Positions 33,518-41,529 of a stretch of DNA of 64,000 bases are shown here, one piece after another. The number at the start of each line of letters is the position of its first letter. The stretch's first letter is position 1. The position numbers and the translations under genes were made by a program. The notes under the pieces are model-generated. The model worked only from the letters and a program-made list of their open reading frames with translations, was not told the DNA's origin and made no database searches. Source of the DNA: Catellatospora methionotrophica (GTDB lineage Bacteria > Actinomycetota > Actinomycetes > Mycobacteriales > Micromonosporaceae); assembly GCF_011297335.1 (NCBI RefSeq), contig NZ_JAAOTJ010000001.1, positions 992,001 to 1,056,000 on the forward strand. Direction: 5' to 3'.

Positions 33518-34501
33518 TCAGAGAGTGTCTTCAACCTTGAGGTAACCGCGTTGGACCACGAACCGCTGGTTGGTGTGGTTGAGGCACTGCCAGATCCTGG
33601 CGTTGTCGCCGTTGTTGCGGGTGCCGCCGATGTCCAGGCACATCTGTGCGGTGGTGCCGATGGTGTCCTTCAGGACGAGGTTGCCGTTGCGGACGACCCA
33701 CTGCTGGTTGGTGTTACCGGCCGCGCACTTCCAGAGGAACACGTTGGCGCCGTTGTTGCGGGCGCCCGCGTCGAGGCACATCTCGTTGGCGGTGCCGACG
33801 GTGTCGGCGATCTTGACCCGCCCGCCTTCGATTTCGAACCGCTGGTTGGTGTGGTTGAGGCACTGCCAGATCCTGACGTTGTCACCGTTGCTACGCCCGC
33901 CGACGTCCAGGCACATGCCGGCGCGGCCGGTCACGGGCGCGGGCGTGGCGACGGTCAGCGTACCGTCGGTGATCGTCAGGGTTTTGCCGGCGTTGACGTC
34001 GTTGTAGGTGATGGCGGCGGTGCCCGACGGGCTCAGCGTGGTGCCGGCGGGGGCGTTGGGGTTGACGGTGACCTGCGGGGTGAAGCGGAAGAAGCCGCCG
34101 GACGGCCAGCTGCTGTAGCCGCCGCTGATGCCGAATGCCTCGCAGGTAAGGGTCGTGGCGTTGTTGCTGAGGGCGCAGCCGCGCAGGCTGAGGTTGTTGG
34201 AGATCCAGTCGGTGCCGTCCGGGCTGTACTGGCCGGGCATCGTGGCTTGTGGCGCGAAGGTGGTGTTGCCCGGCGCGGTGAACACGACGGAACTGCCGGA
34301 CGCGGGGAACAGGCCGGGACCGCCGGTGTTGTGGTACGTGAACCGGACGGGCCCGGTGTCGCCTGGGGCGATGACCGCGGTGCTGGGCACGTCTTGGCCG
34401 ACGAAGGGGTCTGCGACCGCAGGGGTGGCCCACATCGCCGTGAGAGCGAGTGTGGCGCCGACACCTACGGCGGCCCGGCTCAGGTGGGACTTCAGAGGCA
34501 T
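33518..34501 (-). CDS. Secreted protein with C-terminal ricin-type beta-trefoil lectin domain
   Basis: Start ATG 34501 (MPLKSHLSRAAVGVGATLAL) gives a normal signal peptide cleaved after AVA; an upstream ATG at 34561 adds residues without support. The 327-residue protein has an N-terminal beta-sandwich-like region (about 32-190) and a trefoil lectin domain built of three copies of CLD.GG..NGDN..IWQCLNH, each ending NQ(R/Q)(F/W). Ricin-type domains bind sugars such as galactose and xylan. No catalytic domain is recognised, so it may be a carbohydrate-binding or surface protein. Confidence 0.88.
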   Translation of the reverse strand: MPLKSHLSRAAVGVGATLALTAMWATPAVADPFVGQDVPSTAVIAPGDTGPVRFTYHNTGGPGLFPASGSSVVFTAPGNTTFAPQATMPGQYSPDGTDWISNNLSLRGCALSNNATTLTCEAFGISGGYSSWPSGGFFRFTPQVTVNPNAPAGTTLSPSGTAAITYNDVNAGKTLTITDGTLTVATPAPVTGRAGMCLDVGGRSNGDNVRIWQCLNHTNQRFEIEGGRVKIADTVGTANEMCLDAGARNNGANVFLWKCAAGNTNQQWVVRNGNLVLKDTIGTTAQMCLDIGGTRNNGDNARIWQCLNHTNQRFVVQRGYLKVEDTL

Positions 34502-34581
34502 AACGATCTTTCTGGTCGACGGTTTCGGGCACGGGCGCGCGCACACCAGCCCCGAGATCATCTACTAACATCCAGGGGGCG

Positions 34582-34871
34582 TGAGCTGCGTAAATGGCGA
34601 GAATCGTCGTGTCTGGACGTTTCACCCGTTCGAGTGACCGCGAGGCCCCTCGGGCCGCATCTGCGACCCGGGCGGCGTTGCGGTGCATCGGGGAAAGCGA
34701 CGTCGTGCCGCCCACCCGCCGGTGCCGGCCGCAGGCGCGGGACTGCGGCGCAGCAGCGCGAAGACGCCAGATACGCTCGGCGGCCCCACGAGAGGGGTGC
34801 CCTCGCCGTAGAGTCGGCACCAGCCCACGGTCTGAACAGCCGGCGTACGCCGACGGCGTCACGACCAGCCG
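34582..34871. other. Gene-free stretch
   Basis: No convincing coding sequence was found between the secreted lectin and the MarR gene (290 bp). The lectin promoter must lie in its left part. Confidence 0.4.
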
Positions 34872-35339
34872 TCAGGCCGCTTTCCCCGGCGAGGGCCGCT
34901 CTGGCGGTCGGCGGGAGGCTGCATCAGCGAAGCGGGACAGTAGCCCGGCGAACTGCCGGGTCTGTTCGGGGGTGAAGTCGGTCAGCAGCCGGGCGAGCCT
35001 GGCAAGGCGGTGACCGACGGCACGCTCGTGCAGGGCGGCACCGTCGCTGGTGAGGCCGAGATCGGCTTGACGTCTGTCGTCGCCATCGGGCAGACGCTGA
35101 ACTGCCCCCGCCGACACTGCGCGGCTGACCAGCCTGCTGGCGGTTGAGTGCGTCACGTCGAGCGCATCCGCGACCGCAGAGATCGTCACCGGTTGCGGGG
35201 CTGCGGCGATCGCGTCCACCACCAGCAGTGTCGACAGATCAACATTTTGGCCGCCGTCAGGCATGGTGCCCGGCGGCTCCAGGAAGCGCCGCAGCCTGAT
35301 CAGCGCTCGGTCGAGGGCCATCAGATCATCTTCCGACAT
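34872..35339 (-). CDS. MarR-family transcriptional regulator
   Basis: The 155-residue protein has the MarR winged-helix core: VTISAVADALDVTHSTASRL (recognition helix) followed by the wing RLPDGDDRRQADLGLTSDGA with the characteristic DxRR. Helices at each end form the dimer interface. ATG 35339 (MSEDDLMALD) is preferred over the upstream ATG at 35354, which would lie inside the divergent promoter. It is divergent from two NAD(P)-binding genes and very likely represses them together with itself, as is typical for MarR regulators next to reductase genes (inference). Confidence 0.9.
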   Translation of the reverse strand: MSEDDLMALDRALIRLRRFLEPPGTMPDGGQNVDLSTLLVVDAIAAAPQPVTISAVADALDVTHSTASRLVSRAVSAGAVQRLPDGDDRRQADLGLTSDGAALHERAVGHRLARLARLLTDFTPEQTRQFAGLLSRFADAASRRPPERPSPGKAA

Positions 35340-35372
35340 ACATGTATGGTACATGCATCACGTTGACAGGCG
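35336..35372. promoter_or_regulatory. MarR operator/divergent promoter
   Basis: The palindrome ATACATGTAT (35338-35347) overlaps the marR start codon, and a second half site TACATGCAT follows at 35350-35358. In a genome of this GC content such an A/T-rich dyad stands out, and its place between divergent genes suggests the MarR operator. Confidence 0.6.
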
Positions 35373-35378
35373 GTGATC

Positions 35379-36239
35379 ATGGCTGGGCGGGTTCTGGTGT
35401 CCGGTGCGAGCGGCACCATCGGCAAGGTGGTCGCCGCGACGCTCGCGGCTGCCGACGTCGAAGCGCTGGCGGCAAGCCGCACGGGAGGGCCGGTCGCCGG
35501 ATGCGAGGGCGTCGTGCTCGACTTCACTCGGCCGTCGACATGGCCGGCCGCGTTCAAGGGCGTGGAGTCGCTGTTCTTGATGCGGCCACCGGCGGTCGGC
35601 AACGTCCGGCGGGACCTGCTGCCGGCCGTCGCGGCCGCAGGTGAGGCCGGCGTGCGTCACGTGGTGTTCCTGTCGTTGCAGGGCGCCGAACGCAACAAGA
35701 TCGTCCCGCACTCGGCCGTGGAGCGGTGGCTCCGCGCCAGCCGCATGACGTGGACGTTCGTACGGCCGTCATTCTTCTGCCAGAACCTGACCGGCGTACA
35801 TCTGTCCGACATCCGCGATCGCGACCAGATCGCCGTACCGGCCGGCGACGGCGCCACCGCGTTCGTCGACGCCCTTGACGTCGGCGAGGTCGCCGCCGCT
35901 GCGCTACTCGACACGGCGCACCACGCCGGGCGCACCTGGACCGTCACCGGGCCTCGGGCACTGACCTACCAGCAGATCGCCTGGCTGCTGTCAGCCGAAT
36001 GCGGCCGCACCATCCGCTACACCCGCCCCGGACTGCTGGCCTACACCCGTCACGCCCGCACCCGGCTTGGCATGCCCTGGCCGATGGTCGCTGTCACCAG
36101 CGCGATCTACACCACGGCCCGGCTGGGCATGGCCGCCGGCCTCAGCGACGACGTACGCACCGTACTCGGCCGCGACCCGATTGACTTCACGCAGTTCGCA
36201 CACCGCGAACGCGACCTCTTCAACCCCCGGAGCACCTGA
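35379..36239 (+). CDS. NmrA-like NAD(P)-binding protein
   Basis: The 286-residue protein starts with the dinucleotide-binding motif VLVSGASGTIGKVVAATL and has VRHVVFLSLQGAE and WTFVRPSFFCQNL, the usual order for atypical SDR/NmrA proteins (quinone- or azo-reductase-like). ATG 35379 has AGGCGG upstream; GTG 35373 would add two residues. It overlaps the next gene (TGATG). A MarR gene is divergent. Substrate unknown; such operons often respond to electrophiles. Confidence 0.88.
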   Translation: MAGRVLVSGASGTIGKVVAATLAAADVEALAASRTGGPVAGCEGVVLDFTRPSTWPAAFKGVESLFLMRPPAVGNVRRDLLPAVAAAGEAGVRHVVFLSLQGAERNKIVPHSAVERWLRASRMTWTFVRPSFFCQNLTGVHLSDIRDRDQIAVPAGDGATAFVDALDVGEVAAAALLDTAHHAGRTWTVTGPRALTYQQIAWLLSAECGRTIRYTRPGLLAYTRHARTRLGMPWPMVAVTSAIYTTARLGMAAGLSDDVRTVLGRDPIDFTQFAHRERDLFNPRST

Positions 36240-36871
36240 TGAAGATCGCCCTGATCGGCGCCACCGGCCGCACTGGCAGACATCTGCTGACCACACTGGT
36301 CGAGCGCGGCCACACCGTGACCGCCCTGGCCCGCGACAGCAACCGCGTCCCCGCAGGCGTCCCCGCCCTTACCGTCGTCACCGGCGAGGCCACCGACGCC
36401 GACGCCCTACGGCAACTGACCGCCGGCGCCGACGCCGTGGTGTCCGCGCTCGGCCCCACCGGCAAGCAGCCAGACCTTCACACCTGCACCGCCCGGGCGC
36501 TCGTGCAGATCATGGCGGAGCAGGGCCCGCAGCGATTCGTCGGCATCAGCGGCGCCGGCGTCAACGCACCCGGCGACCGTAAGTCCGGCCGCGACAAGAT
36601 GATCAGCTTCCTCATCAACACTCTGGGCGGCGCGGTAGTCGAGGACAAGCCCGCCGAACTCGCCGTGTGGGCTGCGAGCGACCTGGACTGGACGCTGGTC
36701 CGCCCACCCCGGCTCACCGACTCCCCCGCCACCGGCAAAGTGGAGCACCATGCGCACGAGTCCACCCGCCAGACGAAGATCGCCCGGGCCGATCTGGCAG
36801 CTTTTGTCGCCGACGTCGTGGAACAACGCCTGTACCTCAGGCGCGCGCCGTTCGTGGCCAACGGTTCCTGA
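36239..36871 (+). CDS. NAD(P)-binding atypical SDR protein
   Basis: The 210-residue protein has the motif IALIGATGRTGRHLLTTLVE, DAVVSALGPTGKQPD, FVGISGAGVNAP and LDWTLVRPPRLTDS. This is the NAD(P)H-binding (biliverdin-reductase-B/YwnB-like) family. It is translationally coupled to the preceding NmrA-like gene and should share its MarR-controlled promoter. Intact, normal length for the family. Confidence 0.9.
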   Translation: MKIALIGATGRTGRHLLTTLVERGHTVTALARDSNRVPAGVPALTVVTGEATDADALRQLTAGADAVVSALGPTGKQPDLHTCTARALVQIMAEQGPQRFVGISGAGVNAPGDRKSGRDKMISFLINTLGGAVVEDKPAELAVWAASDLDWTLVRPPRLTDSPATGKVEHHAHESTRQTKIARADLAAFVADVVEQRLYLRRAPFVANGS

Positions 36872-37120
36872 CACCACGCCTGCACTGCGTCCGGACAACC
36901 CGCAAGGCTGTGGACCCTGGCCCGGTACACCGATGGGGTGGGCGGTCCGACGCGTCACCACCACCTGGCTCTAGCCGGTCCCGCAAGAGCTGTCAGAAGG
37001 CGAGCCGGCACTTCGCCTTCCGGCCTCGCCCGCCGCGTCTCACCGGTGCGGCCGGGACAGCAGGTCTGGCAGGGAAGACGTGATCCGGGTCGGCCACTTG
37101 CGCCCGCGTCACGGGCGTGT

Positions 37121-37516
37121 TCAGAAGCGGCTGCCCAGCCACAGTCCAAGCCCGGCGAGCAGAAGGCTGGCGACCAGGCTGCCGAGCACGTTCCATGCCT
37201 CCACGGCGGCTTTGCCTCTGAGCAGGCCCAGGGTGTGCCATTCTTCGGTGGAGAAGGTGGTGTACGCGCCGAGAAAGCCGACGCCGAGCACGGTCGCGAA
37301 GTCCCGCGCGGAGCCGCTGGTGTTCGCGGCGGCAAAGCCGGTCACCACGCCCAGCACGAAGGCGCCCGAGACGTTGATGAGGCAGGTGCCGGCGGGGAAG
37401 GCCCGGAACGGCCCGCTCACCCGCCGTCGCCACCTGGCCGTCACGTACGCGTCGAGGGTTGCGCGGCACAGCGCGCCAAGGCCGCCGGCCAGGAAGATGC
37501 ACACGCCCAGCCACAT
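37121..37516 (-). CDS. crcB: CrcB/Fluc fluoride channel subunit
   Basis: The 131-residue protein has four hydrophobic segments and the Fluc signatures GGLGALCRATLDAYV at the N-terminus, GTCLINVSGAFVLGVVTG, and GFLGAYTTFSTEEWHT. Fluc proteins form dual-topology dimers that export fluoride. The ATG (37516) overlaps the stop of the upstream crcB copy (ATGA), so the two are co-translated and probably form a heterodimer. No fluoride riboswitch is recognisable upstream of the pair. Confidence 0.93.
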   Translation of the reverse strand: MWLGVCIFLAGGLGALCRATLDAYVTARWRRRVSGPFRAFPAGTCLINVSGAFVLGVVTGFAAANTSGSARDFATVLGVGFLGAYTTFSTEEWHTLGLLRGKAAVEAWNVLGSLVASLLLAGLGLWLGSRF

Positions 37517-37911
37517 CAGGCGCCTGCCGAGTGAAGGCGGGTCAGTCGTTCCACCAGAGCCGCTCCGGCGGCCGCGGCGGCCACGCCGACGACGATCGAA
37601 ACGACGAGGTAGGTGACGGCGAGGCCAACCTGGCGGGCGCCGATGAGCTGGTCGGCTTCGACGATGAAGTGGGACCAGGTCGTGAAGCCGCCGATCAGGC
37701 CGGTGGACAGGAAAGGTTTGGCCCACGGTGCCCGCAGCCGCTTGAGCGTCAGCATCGTCATGACCGCGCCGAGCGCGAAGGCCCCCACCACGTTGATCGC
37801 GAAGGTGACCCAAGGGAAGTCCGGAGGGGTCGGCGGCGCGAGGGCGAGACCCAGCAGATACCGCAGGGTGGCGCCGAGCCCGCCGCCCAGCAGTACGGCA
37901 ACAACTGTCAT
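37516..37911 (-). CDS. crcB: CrcB/Fluc fluoride channel subunit
   Basis: The 131-residue partner reads VVAVLLGGGLGATLRYLLGL, VTFAINVVGAFALGAVMTML, and GLIGGFTTWSHFIVEADQL, again the Fluc pattern with four membrane segments. It is the first gene of the tandem pair. Paired crcB genes encoding oppositely oriented subunits are common in Gram-positive bacteria. Start is the ATG at 37911. Confidence 0.93.
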   Translation of the reverse strand: MTVVAVLLGGGLGATLRYLLGLALAPPTPPDFPWVTFAINVVGAFALGAVMTMLTLKRLRAPWAKPFLSTGLIGGFTTWSHFIVEADQLIGARQVGLAVTYLVVSIVVGVAAAAAGAALVERLTRLHSAGA

Positions 37912-38104
37912 ATCCCGACCATTTCACCTGATCAGAAGGCTGTCCGCCGGTACCCCGATTAGGTCGAGGAACCGCCTGCCGGCGTCACGCTCCAGCGTCG
38001 CGTCCAGCATGGTCGCTTCGCGTGCGCGACATTGGCGGTTTCACCGCACATGGCGCAACGAGTGGCTCTGAAACGACAGGCAACGCCGAATGCATGCGTG
38101 ATGC

Positions 38105-38581
38105 TCATTTGAGGACGTGAAAGTCAGGATGGGCGATCCAGGTGGTCATCGCCGCCGCGTCGAGGTAGACGGCATCGCCGACGCGGATGCAGCGACCCGC
38201 GCTCGCCAGATCCTCGAGCAGGTCTGCCGAGGGCGGGGTGTGGAACTCGACGAACACCCAGCCGCTGGTCCGGCGTGCCACTCGCTGGGCAATGCGGGCC
38301 AGGGCCGGCCGGCCGGCGAGATCGCTGACGAGGATGTGCAGCACGATGTCACAGCGCATGACCGCACCGGCGGCCCGCGCGATCAGCTCAAGCTCCCCGA
38401 CGTCGACCTCCAGATCCGGCGCCTGACAGTCGTATCCGTAGGGCAGGCCCTCGGCGGACAGCCAGTAGTCAGGGTCGGGCTCGTACCGGACGAGGCCCTC
38501 GGCCGCCATCTCCTCCAGCACGACTGGTTCGACGTGCTCAGCCGTGCACGCACTCAGGACGCTCAACGCCGTTCCACCCAC
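38105..38581 (-). CDS. DUF6368-like hypothetical protein
   Basis: The 158-residue protein (MGGTALSVLSACTAEHVEPV start) contains YWLSAEGLPYGYDC, VDVGELELIARAAGAV, then LARIAQRVARRTSGWVFVEF and ends TTWIAHPDFHVLK. The overall pattern and the HPDF ending resemble DUF6368 proteins of actinomycetes, whose function is unknown and which occur in polymorphic-toxin/immunity-type settings. No signal peptide. The match is from memory and moderate. Confidence 0.6.
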   Translation of the reverse strand: MGGTALSVLSACTAEHVEPVVLEEMAAEGLVRYEPDPDYWLSAEGLPYGYDCQAPDLEVDVGELELIARAAGAVMRCDIVLHILVSDLAGRPALARIAQRVARRTSGWVFVEFHTPPSADLLEDLASAGRCIRVGDAVYLDAAAMTTWIAHPDFHVLK

Positions 38582-38730
38582 GGCACGCAGTAGACAGCAT
38601 CTGGTCGGGCTGGCGCCATGCAGCGCTCAGGCAGCTGCCGTAACGGCGGTCGACGAGCTGGTAGCCGATGCTCTGGCGGACGAAGGTCCAGCCGTCTTGC
38701 CAGCTGCATCAGAAGGGCTGGAGTGGCAGG

Positions 38731-39378
38731 TTACCTGGTCACTGCGGACGGGAAGTTCCAGGTCTGGTTAGGGGCGGCACCCCTGGTCGCGAGAACCGCT
38801 TCGGGTCGGCCGTCCGCAGCACGGAGGGCCAGGGTGACGACCCGGTCGGGCGAGTCCTGCGGGAAGATCATCCCGTCGGCGGAGCGCCACTTGCAGACGC
38901 CGTCGCGACCGGACCCGAACATCATCAGCTCGTTGACCGGTTCGGTGATGTCCCGGTACGGGTGGTTGGCCGGCCGGTCACTGACGCCGGACTGCGACAG
39001 CAGCGGGTGTACCAGACCGGCACCCATACCCATGCCCATACCCGAAAGTTGGTCGCCTTTAGCCGCGACCCGTCGCCCCGGCTGCAAGACCCAGTTGGAA
39101 CGGATGTCGCTGACCTTGTTGTACAGGTAGTTGAGGGGCACGCCCCAGGGATCGGCCCGGCCACTGAGGTACCAGATCTCATGCTCCTCGGCGGCGGGCT
39201 TCTGCACACCCAGGACCCGGTCGTTGGTGTGGGCGTACGCGATCTGCCCCTTCTCCCCCGTCAACCGGTCAGCGGCGTCCTGCGACCCGTGGGTCACCCC
39301 GCCGTGGAGGCTGACCAGACAATGTCCGGTGTCGGCATTGATGATCCGGAAATTTTGATCGGGGAACCCGTTCGCCAC
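38731..39378 (-). CDS. Beta-rich hypothetical protein, trefoil-like
   Basis: The 215-residue product lacks a signal peptide. It has repeated QxW/IWYL-type strands: FRIINADTGHCLVSLHGG at the N-terminus, EHEIWYLSGR in the middle and PNQTWNFPSA at the end, a layout that recalls beta-trefoil proteins with three units. GTG 39378 is preferred, 5 nt after GAGGAG; GTG 39384 overlaps that site. A Met/Gly stretch (SGMGMGMGAG) is odd. Probably cytoplasmic or exported by a non-Sec route. Confidence 0.6.
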   Translation of the reverse strand: MANGFPDQNFRIINADTGHCLVSLHGGVTHGSQDAADRLTGEKGQIAYAHTNDRVLGVQKPAAEEHEIWYLSGRADPWGVPLNYLYNKVSDIRSNWVLQPGRRVAAKGDQLSGMGMGMGAGLVHPLLSQSGVSDRPANHPYRDITEPVNELMMFGSGRDGVCKWRSADGMIFPQDSPDRVVTLALRAADGRPEAVLATRGAAPNQTWNFPSAVTR

Positions 39379-39384
39379 GTGCAC

Positions 39385-39930
39385 TCCTCAAACCCGACGC
39401 TGCCAGTCGTTTTGTCTATTTAGAGGCAATCATCATGTATGGGCCGTTGCGGGGCAAGCCGCCATGCCTACCCGAGTGCGCCGCCTCCGCCATGCCTCGA
39501 TCGCGATGTCGGGAGCCTGCCGAGTCTCGTCGCCCATCCATGGGAGCCGTGCCGACCGGCGGCCGGCGCTGCCGAGGCGGATCTTCGGCCGTCCGGTCCG
39601 CGCCCCACCAACCTGAGCGCATGCCGCGGTAGCGAGCAGACGGTTCGGGTCGAGCAGCCGGCACTGCCCGACGTTTGGCCGCGGACTCCCCCGCCCGCGT
39701 GGGGCCGACGGGTGCGGTCCTCGTCGTCGGCCAGCTCCTGCTCGCGCCGTGACCACGGCCGACGAGGTGGAGGTGACTCAAGAAACGGACACCGGACACC
39801 GGGCACCGAAAAACGCGGGTTGCGGGCGGTGGTGCGAGCTTGCTGAGCATGACACCAAACCCCCGACTCTTACTGAGGGTGATGATCGTTTCACAGAGCG
39901 AAACGGACCGTCCATGTCAGGAGATGTCGG
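39385..39930. other. Gene-free stretch
   Basis: No supported gene in about 545 bases; open frames on both strands have Arg/Pro/Ser-rich shadow-like composition. The promoter of the gene at 39931 should lie at the right end. Confidence 0.4.
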
Positions 39931-40605
39931 ATGCTGGAACTGTCAGGTGGGTCGTCCTCGTGTGTGGTGGCGGTCCAGCAAAGGGGTGACGACCCGGTCG
40001 AGTGCCGGCAGCGGGTCGAAGCGGGAGTCCGGACCTACCTGGCGGTATCACCGAGCATGCCCGGCGCACGATTGATCGTGGTCGGTGGCGCGTCCGGAGA
40101 CATCAGCCCCGAAACCATCACGTCCTGGTGCGAGCACGGCGGCGTCGTCCCCACCGTTCTCAACACCTCCCAGAACACCAGACACAAGGCGGAGTCCATC
40201 GCCGGCTACGTCCGCGACACGGGGGCCGGCTCGGTCATCCAGGTGACCTCGCTCTACCACTCCCTGCGCGCCTACCTGACCACCCGGACAACACTGGATG
40301 CCATCGAGCCGGACATCACGCTGATGAACGTCGCCAGCGACACCACAGACCTCGACGTGATCGCCCACTGCGTCACCGACGAGATCATGCTCGCCACCGC
40401 CGCCGAGCCACGATTGCGCTTCACCATCGACACCGGCGCCCTCGCCGCGGCCACCGACGACCCGGCATACCGCACCTACCTGACCCGCCGCGACGGCGAA
40501 GCCCGCCGCATCGGCGCATACGCCGAGACCGGCAAGGGACACCTGCGTACCGACCTCAGCGTCAAGGACATCCTCGCCACCTACCTACCGCCCACCTACC
40601 CCTGA
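39931..40605 (+). CDS. YdcF/SanA-like (DUF218) protein
   Basis: ATG 39931 is preceded by AGGAGA 8 nt upstream. The 224-residue protein has GVRTYLAVSPSMPGARLIVV GG-type strand-loop sequence, then a segment NTSQNTRHKAESIAGYVRDT followed by SVIQVTSLYHSLRAYLTTRT. The T..N...KAE.I......(I/V).QVTS.YH..RA order is that of DUF218 proteins (YdcF, SanA, ElyC), which are linked to cell-envelope metabolism. Length fits. No signal peptide is present. The call is by motif order only. Confidence 0.6.
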   Translation: MLELSGGSSSCVVAVQQRGDDPVECRQRVEAGVRTYLAVSPSMPGARLIVVGGASGDISPETITSWCEHGGVVPTVLNTSQNTRHKAESIAGYVRDTGAGSVIQVTSLYHSLRAYLTTRTTLDAIEPDITLMNVASDTTDLDVIAHCVTDEIMLATAAEPRLRFTIDTGALAAATDDPAYRTYLTRRDGEARRIGAYAETGKGHLRTDLSVKDILATYLPPTYP

Positions 40606-40611
40606 CGCAGC

Positions 40612-40640
40612 CCGCAGAACCTGCGGCGCGGAGACTACGA
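40612..40640 (+). mobile_element. IS6 C-terminal scrap
   Basis: The sequence CAGAACCTGCGGCGCGGAGA encodes QNLRRG-DYD, the start of the conserved C-terminal segment of the IS6 copies at 31067 and 32880. Only about 10 codons remain. Confidence 0.35.
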
Positions 40641-40934
40641 CGGCACGCATGTCGTAAAGGACGGCAACAACAACACCGTTGTCGAACCCGACGGCGTGCG
40701 CTGCCGACCTCGGTCGACGCCTCCCTCACCGATGATCATCGACTCTGCCGCCGGCCGGCGCAGCGGGCCGCACGACTGCTGCGCCGCCCGTTGCCGGCGG
40801 GGCTGCGCTGATGAATCCAGGTGCCGGACGAGGCACGACGTCGGAAAACCGACGGGAGGTATCCGAGGGCACCGCCGTGCCATCTGTCCTCACGTACGCC
40901 GTCACCGGGCGGCGTCACCGACGAGGAGGACACC

Positions 40935-41327
40935 GTGACCAGCTCCCAAGCCCAGCCCCCGAACACGTTCCAGGAGGTCTTCGCCGCCTGGGACGCCGCC
41001 CAGCCCGCGCACAGCCTGCTGCACTACTACGACTCGCTGGACCAGAAGTACAGCTTCGACGGCTCGTTCTGCTACACCTACGAGGTGGTGCTCGACGGAT
41101 GGCGCTACATCGTGCAGGCGCACGTGCACGTCGAGAGCGGCAAGCCCCATTCCAGCGGCAAGGTCTTCATCCCGGGCTTCAAGGGCATGCAGGCCCCGAC
41201 CCCGGCGTGGGTGGTCGCCCTCGCGCCGGTGTACAGCAAGCAGGCATACCCCACCGACTGGGACAGCAATGCGGCCTACCGCCAGCAACTCTACGACCAG
41301 GGCTACCGCTACCCGACCAAGCTCTGA
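40935..41327 (+). CDS. Hypothetical protein
   Basis: GTG 40935 follows a very strong GAGGAGGA site at 40923-40930. The 130-residue protein is rich in aromatic residues (LLHYYDSLDQKYSFDGSFCY, TYEVVLDGWRYIVQAHVHVE) and ends AAYRQQLYDQGYRYPTKL. No signal peptide. It ends before a strong terminator. Family not recognised. Confidence 0.7.
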   Translation: MTSSQAQPPNTFQEVFAAWDAAQPAHSLLHYYDSLDQKYSFDGSFCYTYEVVLDGWRYIVQAHVHVESGKPHSSGKVFIPGFKGMQAPTPAWVVALAPVYSKQAYPTDWDSNAAYRQQLYDQGYRYPTKL

Positions 41328-41344
41328 CCCATGTCCGCGCGCAG

Positions 41345-41376
41345 CGGCGCCGGTGGCCACCGTGCCACCGGCGCCG
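41345..41376 (+). terminator. Perfect 13-bp terminator hairpin
   Basis: Arms 41345-41357 and 41364-41376, 6-nt loop, 18 bp after the stop codon of the preceding gene. Confidence 0.75.
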
Positions 41377-41529
41377 GGCCGCCGACCGGTAGGCCCTGAC
41401 GCTCCTGTCCCTGTCACGCCGTTCGGAAACGTGCTGCGGCTGGGGTAGATCCCGGCACCGCGAGCGGATCGACCCCTGGTCAGGGGTGGGGGCCGGTCGA
41501 GGAGCTGCGCGGACCGCCGGCCGCATCCG

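Noticed and set aside
37912-37990. Fluoride riboswitch upstream of the crcB pair
   Set aside because: The conserved GGCGAUGG-type core and pseudoknot could not be found in the leader.
39416-39850. Overlapping minus- and plus-strand frames between the trefoil-like gene and the YdcF-like gene
   Set aside because: Arg/Pro/Ser-rich shadows with no recognisable motif on either strand.
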